A stretch of DNA of 24,835 nucleotides from assembly GCA_964390695.1 (NCBI GenBank), contig CAYMKI010000033.1, forward strand, positions 1 to 24,835, written 5' to 3'. Under the pieces are notes generated by a model. It made no database searches. It saw only the letters and a list, made by a program, of their open reading frames with translations, and was not told where the DNA came from. Source of the DNA: CAWACC01 sp964390695. Lineage in GTDB: Bacteria > Chlamydiota > Chlamydiia > Chlamydiales > Parachlamydiaceae. Shown piece by piece: positions 1 through 6,364 of this stretch (position 1 is its first letter; the number at the start of each line of letters is the position of its first letter). The translations under genes were made by a program, and so were the position numbers.

Positions 1-735
1 ATGAGATACATAAGTCGTATGTTCAAGGCCGGAGTACTAGCAAAAGGTGAACTGAAGATAAGCGAAGAAGGGGTGCCGCAAGGAAGCATTTGCAGCCCAA
101 TTCTTGCCAATATTTTCGCACACTATGCTCTAGATTTGTGGATTAAAGAAATGGTAAAACCAAATCGCAAGGGTAAAGTAGAGCTCTTTAGATATGCAGA
201 TGATGCTATAATATGCTGCCAGTGCGAAAAGGATGCAAGAAAAATCAAAGAAGCTCTAGGGAAAAGACTTGGAAAATTTAAACTTCAACTAAATGAAGAC
301 AAAACAAAACTGGTTTCGTTTGATAAAGTGGCGATGGCACAAGGAATAGAACAAGAGACTTTTGACTTTCTAGGATTCACCTTTTATCTAGGGAAATCGA
401 AAACAGGAAGGATAATACCTAAACTGAAAACGAAAGCCAAAACCATCAGAAGTAAACTTGGAAAGATTGCACTATGGTTCAAAGAGATAAAAGATAAGAA
501 ACCATTGAATTCAATTTGGAAAATCTTTTGCAGCAAATTGAGAGGTCACATCCAATATTATGGAGTATCTCACAACTTTGATGAAATTGAGAAATTCTTC
601 CGAGAAGCAAAGAGAATTGCTTACAAATGGTTGAACAGAAGAAGCCAACGGAAAAGCTTTAATTGGGAAAAGTTTTCTCTCTTTACAGAGAAAAATCCGC
701 TTCCCAAAGTAAGAATAGTACATAAACTCTTTTGA
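1..735 (+). CDS. ltrA: Group II intron reverse transcriptase/maturase, C-terminal part (5' end outside window)
   Basis: This is the intron-encoded protein that assists splicing and retrohoming of a group II intron. The visible 244 residues begin inside the RT fingers/palm. GVPQGSICSPILAN (about 24-37) is the RT motif before the active site, YADD (65-68) is the catalytic motif, and FDFLGF (about 121-126) is RT motif 7. Domain X, the maturase thumb, follows with the LRGHIQYYG-type motif. The protein ends in the basic tail NRRSQRKSFNWEKF typical of the family. No HNH endonuclease domain follows. Full-length family members have about 400-600 residues, and the upstream RT motif carrying the first catalytic Asp is missing, so the gene must extend beyond the left edge or be 5'-truncated. 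The ATG at position 1 is therefore probably internal. Domain V of the intron RNA lies 43 nt after the stop, which confirms the context. Confidence 0.93.
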   Translation: MRYISRMFKAGVLAKGELKISEEGVPQGSICSPILANIFAHYALDLWIKEMVKPNRKGKVELFRYADDAIICCQCEKDARKIKEALGKRLGKFKLQLNEDKTKLVSFDKVAMAQGIEQETFDFLGFTFYLGKSKTGRIIPKLKTKAKTIRSKLGKIALWFKEIKDKKPLNSIWKIFCSKLRGHIQYYGVSHNFDEIEKFFREAKRIAYKWLNRRSQRKSFNWEKFSLFTEKNPLPKVRIVHKLF

Positions 736-778
736 AAGAAACCAAGTTAAACCAATAATAGGTGAAGGATGCTATCGT

Positions 779-811
779 GAGCCCGGTGCCTTAATTGGGC
801 ACGCCGGGTTC
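779..811 (+). ncRNA. Group II intron domain V (catalytic hairpin)
   Basis: A 33-nt hairpin begins GAGCCCGG and ends CCGGGTTC, and these arms pair over 8 bp including the G-U pair expected in the AGC catalytic triad. The upper stem GTGCC/GGCAC is closed by a TTAATT-type loop. The bulge (CG) lies on the 3' side after GGGCA, as in bacterial group II introns. It follows the maturase stop by 43 nt, the normal position. The fold was assigned by eye. Domain V is the most conserved part of these ribozymes, so this marks an intron whose RNA 3' half is structurally intact. Confidence 0.88.
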
Positions 812-815
812 TAAC

Positions 816-850
816 TGGGGGGAGGTTTGAGTGATCAGCCTCTCTACCAC
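816..850 (+). ncRNA. Group II intron domain VI and 3' splice region
   Basis: After a short linker (TAACT), a stem GGGAGG...CCTCTC, with one G-U pair, encloses a loop containing the TTTGAGTGATCA segment. It is followed by CTACCAC. Position and shape fit domain VI, which carries the branch-point adenosine. Group II introns usually end in AY, so the intron-exon junction probably lies at about 848-852. The sequence from 853 onward matches a second uninterrupted copy of the host repeat at 1188, which limits the boundary to position 852 or earlier. The exact junction and branch A are inferred. Confidence 0.65.
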
Positions 851-852
851 CT

Positions 853-907
853 TATATCCTGTTCTCTTCCTTTTTTCATTTTAAGAACCTGTTTGAAGCA
901 TGTTATT
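853..907 (+). repeat. Direct repeat R1, copy 1 (3' exon of the intron, left edge of assembly gap)
   Basis: These 55 bases are identical to 1188-1242. They begin with the TATATCCTG element of the ATCCTG-rich repeat and run up to the N block. The copy at 1188 is preceded by two more ATCCTG units, whereas this copy is preceded by the intron, so the intron interrupts the repeat. Confidence 0.9.
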
Positions 908-1007
908 NNNNNNNNNNNNNNNNNNNNNNNNNNNNNNNNNNNNNNNNNNNNNNNNNNNNNNNNNNNNNNNNNNNNNNNNNNNNNNNNNNNNNNNNNNNNN
1001 NNNNNNN
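908..1007. other. Assembly gap (100 N)
   Basis: Exactly 100 N, a conventional placeholder for a scaffold gap of unknown length. The left flank (853-907) equals 1188-1242 and the right flank (1008-1062) equals 1406-1460, so the gap falls where a duplicated repeat could not be resolved. By homology the missing sequence should resemble 1243-1405, which is 163 bp rather than 100 bp. Confidence 0.97.
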
Positions 1008-1142
1008 GTGATAGGTCTCTCTTATAGATTGCATATATCGACCTTAACTTTTTAGCAGACTCATAACAGTAACAATTCCCACTGGAAAATAAATATAACA
1101 GGATGAGCAGGATAGGCAGGATATTAAAGATAGAACTTATAT
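1008..1142 (+). repeat. Direct repeat R2, copy 1
   Basis: The first 55 bases are identical to 1406-1460, and the rest is very similar to the stretch ending at 1537. Both copies carry the GCAGGATA-type reiterated motif and end in AAAGATAGAACTTATA. No coding potential or RNA gene is seen. Together with R1 it defines a duplicated unit of about 400 bp. Confidence 0.88.
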
Positions 1143-1198
1143 AATTTAAAAGAAAGCGAATTAATCCATCATATCCTGCATATCCTGTATATCCTGTT
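1097..1198. repeat. Inverted repeat of reiterated CAGGAT/ATCCTG motifs
   Basis: The left arm at 1097-1124 has three CAGGAT units spaced 9-10 nt. The right arm at 1171-1198 is its reverse complement with 24 of 28 positions matching, separated by 46 nt. A transcript could fold into a long hairpin. Short-period ATCCTG repeats of this type occur as dispersed intergenic repeats in several bacterial groups. No gene function is proposed. Confidence 0.75.
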
Positions 1199-1242
1199 CT
1201 CTTCCTTTTTTCATTTTAAGAACCTGTTTGAAGCATGTTATT
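1188..1242 (+). repeat. Direct repeat R1, copy 2 (uninterrupted)
   Basis: Identical over 55 bases to 853-907. It represents the form of the repeat without the group II intron: two further ATCCTG units lie immediately upstream at 1172-1187. It therefore serves as the empty-site comparison for the intron insertion. Confidence 0.9.
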
Positions 1243-1322
1243 TTTCCAGCGGGAATGACTGGGCTCATATGATCTCGTTTTAGAAAAAATAGTATTTTAT
1301 CGTGCTTACCCTTTATTGTTAT

Positions 1323-1409
1323 AGCAGCCTTTCAGGCTGCGATATCTTATCCATGTACTACCCAGGGCGGTGCCCTGGGCTATTACGTTCCAGCCCCTTG
1401 GGCTGGTGA
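1323..1409. repeat. Hairpin-rich inverted repeat, left arm
   Basis: About 87 bp that are nearly the reverse complement of 1585-1671. It holds three small palindromes with 7-8-bp stems and 3-nt loops: GCAGCCT/AGGCTGC, CCCAGGGC/GCCCTGGG and CCAGCCC/GGGCTGG. The arrangement resembles REP/MITE-like intergenic elements. It contains no supported gene; reading frames across it are by-products of the palindromes. Confidence 0.85.
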
Positions 1410-1537
1410 TAGGTCTCTCTTATAGATTGCATATATCGACCTTAACTTTTTAGCAGACTCCTATCAATATCAATTCCCGTTGGAAAATAAATATCAGGAT
1501 GAGCAGGATAGGCAGGATATTAAAGATAGAACTTATA
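1406..1537 (+). repeat. Direct repeat R2, copy 2
   Basis: Second copy of the sequence at 1008-1142. Identical for the first 55 bases, then slightly diverged (for example CTATCAATATC against ATAACAGTAAC, with a short deletion before CAGGATGAG). It directly follows the hairpin-rich arm at 1323-1409, which predicts what should lie in the N gap before copy 1. Confidence 0.88.
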
Positions 1538-1584
1538 AGTACAAATCAAAGAGGGAATATGATGTGTACTTTTTTACAGCCCCC

Positions 1585-1671
1585 TCACCAGCCCAAGGGG
1601 CTGGAACGTAATAGCCCAGGGCATCGCCCTGGGTAGTGCATGGATAAGGTGTCGCAGCCTGAAGGGCTGCT
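1585..1671. repeat. Hairpin-rich inverted repeat, right arm
   Basis: Near-perfect reverse complement of 1323-1409, carrying the same three palindromes in the opposite order: CCAGCCC/GGGCTGG, CCCAGGGC/GCCCTGGG and GCAGCCT/GGGCTGC. The few differences are mostly in loops or are compensated by G-U pairing (for example CCGCCC against TCGCCC), which suggests that structure is kept. The 175-nt space between the arms contains R2 copy 2. Confidence 0.85.
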
Positions 1672-1800
1672 ACATACGAAATGAAATAATCATATTGGGT
1701 TTTAGCGCAATAATAGGGCATTTAAGAGCGAGAATGCTCAATCTGTGGCAATGGCGATGATTTGCACCTATTTTAGGTGAAAAAATTCATACAAGTTTAA

Positions 1801-1970
1801 GCCGCATTAGCGGCGGAAGCATGTAGCCACAGGCGTAAGCCTGTGGTATAGATGGTATTAAAAATATAGCCCCGAAGGCGGCGACAGAAAAAATGTTGAT
1901 TATGCTTATCTGAAGCCGTATTCACGGCTTCAATTCTCAAATCATACCTACCCCAGGTTGACACCTGGGG
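1801..1970. repeat. Cluster of small perfect hairpins
   Basis: Four separate perfect palindromes with 4-nt loops lie within 170 bp: GCCGC/GCGGC (1801-1814), CCACAGGC/GCCTGTGG (1827-1846), TGAAGCCGT/ACGGCTTCA (1911-1932) and CCCCAGGT/ACCTGGGG (1951-1970). Their stems differ in sequence but share size and architecture with the palindromes at 1323-1409. Such hairpins are a common intergenic repeat type and show no codon structure. Confidence 0.75.
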
Positions 1971-2290
1971 CTACAGGCTCTTGCCATTATCACGGCTCTA
2001 AGTTTGCGATCTTTTTGAATTATTTGGGTTTCAAAAAGCAGAAGCCCTTTGGGGTGGTCGGCTAAAATCATCTGAAATAACCCCGGAGAGGTTGTTAAGA
2101 AAAATTCCGTAAGAAATTTCATACACATAACCCGGAGTTGCCATTTCGAAGATGTGACTACTCCGGGTATTGACAAACGTCGATTTATCGATTACACCAT
2201 AGGTCTGATAAGAAGAAAGTTGAAGTTCGCTTCAACTATTTAATTTAACTTATGCAGTAGCATTATCGGTATAGGTTCATTAGGTGGTAT
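1971..2290. other. Intergenic stretch with one longer hairpin, no gene seen
   Basis: No convincing coding sequence. ACCCGGAG (2130-2137) and CTCCGGGT (2161-2168) form an 8-bp perfect stem around a 23-nt loop. A TTGACA hexamer lies at 2170-2175, but the best -10 candidate about 17 nt downstream (TACACC) is weak, so a promoter for the acetyltransferase gene at 2291 is possible but not established. A minus-strand frame across 1937-2176 lacks any recognisable domain or ribosome site and overlaps hairpins, so it is not called. Confidence 0.5.
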
Positions 2291-2905
2291 ATGCAGGTGA
2301 CTAATTGTAATTATCAGACCTCCTTCGAGATTAAAGTGATGGAGAGTGTGTCTGACTGGGAAAAACTGGGAAAAATTACCCATGAGTATGCAGCGCAGTC
2401 CGATAAGCTTGAATCACAGGAAATCAATGCAAGGATACAGCAAATTTTCGCGGATAACTGTTCGATACTAAAAAAAATTCAAGGTCTGATAAATACAAAG
2501 AAAGATCCCAAGATGTCGAAGTATTGGACGGAATATACAATTGTGGTCGCCTATGATAGCAAGTATTCAAAAGTCCAGGCTATTGGGGTGATTCAGCCCA
2601 ACTATGAATTTAGCTTTAAGAAATGCAGCCAGTTGTTTTATCTGGCGACTGCCTACTGGAATATTGATTCCACCTTAACAGCAACGGAGCCTTATAAAGT
2701 CAAAGGCGCTGGCCGTTCTATTGTGAAGTTATGCAGCGAGATGGGGAAGCCATTTGGCAGTCGGGGGGAAGTGTATCTTCAATCTTTGGATTCTGCTGTG
2801 GATTATTACAAAGATAAACTGGGTTTTGAACGGGTGACAAGCGATATGCCATACTACAGCAATGTGGAATTGTATTTAACCGAAGAAAAGGCCCAAGAGT
2901 TATGA
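2291..2905 (+). CDS. GNAT-like N-acetyltransferase, substrate unknown
   Basis: A 204-residue soluble protein without signal peptide. The C-terminal half looks like a GNAT fold. KGAGRSIVKLC (138-148) fits the loop and helix that bind the acetyl-CoA pyrophosphate, EVYLQSLDSAVDYYKDKLGF (160-179) fits the beta5 strand followed by the YY..LGF helix, and a final strand carries NVELYL. The N-terminal about 75 residues are charged and helical and were not recognised. The start is the ATG at 2291 with AGGTGG only 3 nt upstream, so initiation may be weak. It stands alone between the repeat field and the convergent yqgE gene (32 nt apart). The acceptor substrate cannot be predicted; family assignment rests on motif shape only. 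Confidence 0.6.
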   Translation: MQVTNCNYQTSFEIKVMESVSDWEKLGKITHEYAAQSDKLESQEINARIQQIFADNCSILKKIQGLINTKKDPKMSKYWTEYTIVVAYDSKYSKVQAIGVIQPNYEFSFKKCSQLFYLATAYWNIDSTLTATEPYKVKGAGRSIVKLCSEMGKPFGSRGEVYLQSLDSAVDYYKDKLGFERVTSDMPYYSNVELYLTEEKAQEL

Positions 2906-2937
2906 AATTAACTTCTTAGGAAGAAAAAGAGACTCAT

Positions 2938-3507
2938 TTAGTTCACGCTAAGGTCTTCTGGGATCATAGATAAGGAGGCAAAGCGTCCACCCATTTCTTT
3001 TAAGAGCAGCGGCCACAATTTTTCCGGAGGGACGTGAAAGATATAGCGCTGCGTGGCGGGGTAGAGCAGCCAGCTGCCATCCAAAAACTCCCGTTCCAGC
3101 TGCCCGGCGCCCCAGCCTGCATACCCAAAACATAAGTGGATAGGAGGCCCATTTTCGTTCGAAATGGCGTCCTGCAGAAATTGGAGGTCTCCTCCCAAAT
3201 ACACGCCGTCGCAGATTTTAAGCGTCTGCTGCGGTATTTCGCTGGAGGTGTGAATCAGCATCATTTGATTCGTTTGGACAGGTCCTCCGGCTCGGACGCC
3301 TATGTGAGGATTTGCCATTTGGGAGAAGTTGATGATTTCCTCCGGCATTTCCAAATCGAGGCTTTTGTTAATGACGATGCCAAAAGAGCCGTTTTGATTA
3401 TGTTCGCAGATTAATATCACCGCCCTGAAGAACAGGCCCGTTTCAATATCCGGCATAGCAATAAGAAAGGTGCCTTTTTGAATCTGTGTGTACGGTTGCG
3501 ATGACAT
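2938..3507 (-). CDS. yqgE: YqgE/AlgH family protein (UPF0301)
   Basis: A 189-residue cytoplasmic protein of the usual length for the family. Recognised by KGTFLIAMPDI near the N-terminus, the GIVINKSL segment, GGPV (74-77), DGVYLGGDL and the strongly conserved GYAGWGAGQLE block. The family's biochemical role is not settled; AlgH was linked to alginate regulation in Pseudomonas. AGGAG lies 7 nt before the ATG. It begins 24 nt after the mlaD stop and is the last gene of the minus-strand run, so it is probably co-transcribed with the Mla genes. No signal peptide is seen. Confidence 0.93.
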   Translation of the reverse strand: MSSQPYTQIQKGTFLIAMPDIETGLFFRAVILICEHNQNGSFGIVINKSLDLEMPEEIINFSQMANPHIGVRAGGPVQTNQMMLIHTSSEIPQQTLKICDGVYLGGDLQFLQDAISNENGPPIHLCFGYAGWGAGQLEREFLDGSWLLYPATQRYIFHVPPEKLWPLLLKEMGGRFASLSMIPEDLSVN

Positions 3508-3531
3508 GGCAGCTCCTGGCTTTTAAGGTTA

Positions 3532-4731
3532 TTATCTACAACACTTGTCATTTAATATCAATTCCGTTTTCGTGTCGGCCACATCGACCACTTGGGTGTT
3601 GTAGAGGCGCACTTCCTCTTCCAGAGCGCTGACCCGCCGCATGAGTTCCGCGAAGACTTTCACATACTCTGGATCTTCCAGTAAATCATTGCAGCAATAG
3701 GGGGGCTGCCAATTTGTTTTAGATAAAACCATCGAGACGCGCGAGAGGGATGTTTGTATCTGGTCCAGCTCATCGTTGAAGTAATTGTGGAATTCTTGAG
3801 GTGTGGAGAGTTTTTGCAATAAATTCATGCGTCTAGCCCGCAGACGCTGCCAGTTTTTGTCCAGATGGAACAGGACGCCATAGTGGTTGATGTCATTCAT
3901 GGTGGTATCGGCTTTGCTTAGTAGAGCCGTTAAGCGCAGGTAGAGGTCATCTTGTTTGATTAATTTGCCTACGGTTCCTTTGCCGTGGTTTACATCTTCA
4001 AAAATGGCTTTAATGTCACTGGAGGCGGTGGACAAGCTGTTGAGAACTTGGTCTACCTTGGGCCATGAAGCCTTGGCGTTTTGGGTGACCTCGTGGAGAT
4101 TTGCCAGGATCTCAGACCAGTCTTTCGGTTTGTTGAGGGAGGCGGTGATATCATTGAGGTTGTTCGCTATGCCGCTCATGTGGGTCCAGAATTTTTCTTC
4201 TTGCAGTGTGGCCAATGCCGAATTCAGATTGTCCAGGGTGGTTTCAAACTTTGAAGACAGATTTTTAAATTCTTTGAGCGTGTCTTCTACGCTGCCCGTT
4301 TCGGTGGCGTAGAGGATATCCTCGTTGACAAGATAGATGGTTTCGCCCGGTTTGGCAGCGACGGGAGTGATGGCTATGGATTTTTCGCCCAACAGTCCGG
4401 ATGTGCGCGAAGAGATGGTGTCGGTATTAAATACATTTACCCCGGTATCCACTCGCAGGGTCAGTTCATACACGTAGACATATCCATTGATAGAAATGCG
4501 TTCTACGTCAATATCCGGCAGTTCGCGGATATCGATCACTTCGCCCACGGGCTTGCCTGCAAAATTTACGCGGGTGCCTACGGAGATCTTATCGATGTCG
4601 GCGAAACGAGCTCTCAGCAAGCGGCCTTGGTCTCCTACTGAAGGATGTAAAAATAGTATTAAAAATAATATGATGGCGCAAGCTGCGACGACAAAGACGC
4701 CAATGAGAATATTTTTCACTTGATCAGGCAT
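3532..4731 (-). CDS. mlaD: MlaD-like MCE-domain lipid-transport protein, long form
   Basis: Periplasmic substrate-binding part of an Mla-type phospholipid transporter that moves lipids between the outer and inner membranes. A single N-terminal transmembrane anchor (about 7-28) is followed by an MCE domain (about 36-124; RARFADIDKISVGTRV, AGKPVGEV, SSRTSGLLGEKSI). E. coli MlaD has about 183 residues; this protein has 399. The extra C-terminal about 270 residues are polar and helical, resembling the longer MCE proteins, with a CC motif and several Cys near the end. Its ATG overlaps the mlaF stop by 8 nt (ATGCCTGA), indicating translational coupling. Permease and ATPase genes are next door; no MlaA, MlaB or MlaC is in the window. 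Confidence 0.9.
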   Translation of the reverse strand: MPDQVKNILIGVFVVAACAIILFLILFLHPSVGDQGRLLRARFADIDKISVGTRVNFAGKPVGEVIDIRELPDIDVERISINGYVYVYELTLRVDTGVNVFNTDTISSRTSGLLGEKSIAITPVAAKPGETIYLVNEDILYATETGSVEDTLKEFKNLSSKFETTLDNLNSALATLQEEKFWTHMSGIANNLNDITASLNKPKDWSEILANLHEVTQNAKASWPKVDQVLNSLSTASSDIKAIFEDVNHGKGTVGKLIKQDDLYLRLTALLSKADTTMNDINHYGVLFHLDKNWQRLRARRMNLLQKLSTPQEFHNYFNDELDQIQTSLSRVSMVLSKTNWQPPYCCNDLLEDPEYVKVFAELMRRVSALEEEVRLYNTQVVDVADTKTELILNDKCCR

Positions 4732-5542
4732 GTGAAATTCCTTTTTTCAAGATATGATCTACGAATTCGGGGGTCATGATGGCATTTTCAAAAAAATGAC
4801 GCAAGGAGGGGTCTTCTATCTTCAGAAACTCGGCTTTCGGAGCAATATAGGTGATTTTCCCTTCATTGTGAAAGGCTAGCCTGTCTCCTACTTCCAAGGC
4901 CGATCTTACGTCGTGGGTAACTACAATGCTGGTTGCTTGCAGTTCCCTTTGGGTTTTGTTGATGAGCTCGTTGATTTGCCCTGCAGTAATGGGGTCTAGG
5001 CCAGTGGTGGGCTCATCGTAGAGCAATATGTTTGGACGGTATACGATCAGGCGCGCAAGAGCCGCTCGTTTTCGCATACCTCCTGATAGGTCGGAAGGCA
5101 TTTTGGACTGTACACCGTCGAGATTGACCATCTTCAGGGATTCTGCTACGCGTTCTTCGATTTCTTCCTCGGATAATTTTTCGTCGTGCTGCCTCAGATA
5201 AAAGGCTACATTTTCTCCTACAGTGAGAGAGTCAAATAAGGCGGAGCCTTGAAACAGCATGCCCATGCTTTTGACAGCTTCGAATTTTTTAGCTTGGCTC
5301 ATGTGGGAAATGCGCAAGCCGTTGATTTCGATGTAACCCTTATCGGGCGACTCGATGCCTAGGAGCTGGCGCAGAAGGACGCTTTTGCCTACACCTGAAC
5401 GGCCCAGTATGACGACAGTTTCGCCTTGCATGACTTCAAGGTTGAGTCCTGACAGAACATTAAGCTTGCCGTAGCTTTTGTAGACATCGCAAGCGCGAAT
5501 GGTTATTTTTCTTTCGGTCTGTTTGTTAGGTTCTGCTGTCAT
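4724..5542 (-). CDS. mlaF: MlaF-like ABC transporter ATP-binding protein
   Basis: ATPase that powers Mla lipid transport, paired with the MlaE permease. With the chosen start (272 residues), Walker A GRSGVGKS is at 47-54, the Q-loop Gln at 98 (GMLFQGSALFDSLTV), the signature LSGGM at 152-156, Walker B ILLYDEP at 172-178 and the H-loop THD at 209-211. The FDSLTVGENVAF wording is typical of the MlaF/Ttg2A branch. A GTG two codons upstream is possible, but the ATG at 5542 gives the classical ATGA overlap with the mlaE stop and is preferred. It overlaps mlaD by 8 nt at the 3' end. Confidence 0.95.
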   Translation of the reverse strand: MTAEPNKQTERKITIRACDVYKSYGKLNVLSGLNLEVMQGETVVILGRSGVGKSVLLRQLLGIESPDKGYIEINGLRISHMSQAKKFEAVKSMGMLFQGSALFDSLTVGENVAFYLRQHDEKLSEEEIEERVAESLKMVNLDGVQSKMPSDLSGGMRKRAALARLIVYRPNILLYDEPTTGLDPITAGQINELINKTQRELQATSIVVTHDVRSALEVGDRLAFHNEGKITYIAPKAEFLKIEDPSLRHFFENAIMTPEFVDHILKKGISHA

Positions 5543-6330
5543 ACCCACCTATTGAAAAATTCTTGGATGTAGTCATAGGAGTTATTCAAGACGACCGTGA
5601 TGAAGAAATTGCTGATCAGGATGATGGAGTAGCAGATGACGACGCTGTTGGTGGTAGATCTTCCCACCCCTGCAGCCCCTCCGCGCGTGGTCATGCCTTT
5701 ATAGCAGGAGATCGTGACGATGATGATGCCGAAGGCTACGGATTTGATCAGTCCGCTGACGACGTCGAAGGTGGTCACGTGAATAGGCAAAGGGTCAATG
5801 AAGGAATTGGAGGGCATGCCATAGTAACCTACGGCAACAGCATATCCGCCCATGATGCCCATTAGAGAACTGAATGCCGTCAAAAGCGGCATCATCAAGG
5901 TGCCGGCAATAAAGCGCGGTGCCACTAGATATCTCAAGGGATTGACAGCCATGGATCTAAGAGCGTCTATTTGTTCCGTGACGCGCATTGAGCCCAGCTG
6001 CGCACACATGGCTGCGCCGACGCGTCCGGTGACCATGAAGGCGGTAAGCACTGGGCCTAATTCGACCAGCATTGCCTTCGTGACCATTAGGCCGGTGGCG
6101 CTGACCAAGCCTTTATCGGAAAGTTGGAAGTAGGACTGCGCGGATAATACCATGCCGGTAGAAAAGCCTGTGATGGCAACCACCGGGAGGGATAAGACAC
6201 CAATATCATACATTTGATCACGGATCAGTTCCCAGGCGGGAGGACGGCGAAGCGTTACCCAGATAACACTCAGGATCAAAATGAAGTATTCGCCAATGGC
6301 GTTGAGTATTTGAGTTCCTACATCTAACAT
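5539..6330 (-). CDS. mlaE: MlaE-like ABC transporter permease
   Basis: Inner-membrane permease of the Mla phospholipid transport system, 263 residues as usual for the family. It has several hydrophobic segments, and the conserved core GPVLTAFMVTGRVGAA and MRVTEQIDALRSM contains the Gln-Ile-Asp-Ala-Leu coupling helix that contacts the ATPase. The SCYKG and GGAAGVGRSTTNSVV motifs near the C-terminus are also family hallmarks. It begins 34 nt downstream of the FAD/Fe-S dehydrogenase stop without a strong ribosome site, and shares ATGA with mlaF. The short gap makes read-through from the upstream catabolic genes likely, though an internal promoter cannot be excluded. Confidence 0.95.
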   Translation of the reverse strand: MLDVGTQILNAIGEYFILILSVIWVTLRRPPAWELIRDQMYDIGVLSLPVVAITGFSTGMVLSAQSYFQLSDKGLVSATGLMVTKAMLVELGPVLTAFMVTGRVGAAMCAQLGSMRVTEQIDALRSMAVNPLRYLVAPRFIAGTLMMPLLTAFSSLMGIMGGYAVAVGYYGMPSNSFIDPLPIHVTTFDVVSGLIKSVAFGIIIVTISCYKGMTTRGGAAGVGRSTTNSVVICYSIILISNFFITVVLNNSYDYIQEFFNRWV

Positions 6331-6364
6331 AATTTACTAAATCATTATCATTAATTCGATTTTA

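Noticed and set aside
1097..1200. CRISPR array suggested by the regularly spaced CAGGAT/ATCCTG units
   Set aside because: Units are 6-7 nt with 2-4 nt between them and are arranged as an inverted repeat; there are no 25-40 nt repeats with unique spacers and no cas genes.
1533..1721. Minus-strand 62-codon open frame in the repeat field
   Set aside because: It runs across the hairpin-rich inverted repeat arm and R2, has no ribosome site or domain, and its residues simply translate the palindromes.
1937..2176. Minus-strand 79-codon open frame
   Set aside because: It overlaps the hairpin cluster and the 2130-2168 hairpin, with no recognisable domain or ribosome site.
2170..2198. Sigma70 promoter for the acetyltransferase gene (TTGACA at 2170)
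   Set aside because: The -35 is perfect but the -10 candidate TACACC matches only half of the consensus, so it is not listed as a promoter.
5563..5865. Plus-strand open frame opposite mlaE
   Set aside because: It is a shadow of the mlaE coding sequence, with an extreme Asp-rich composition and no ribosome site.
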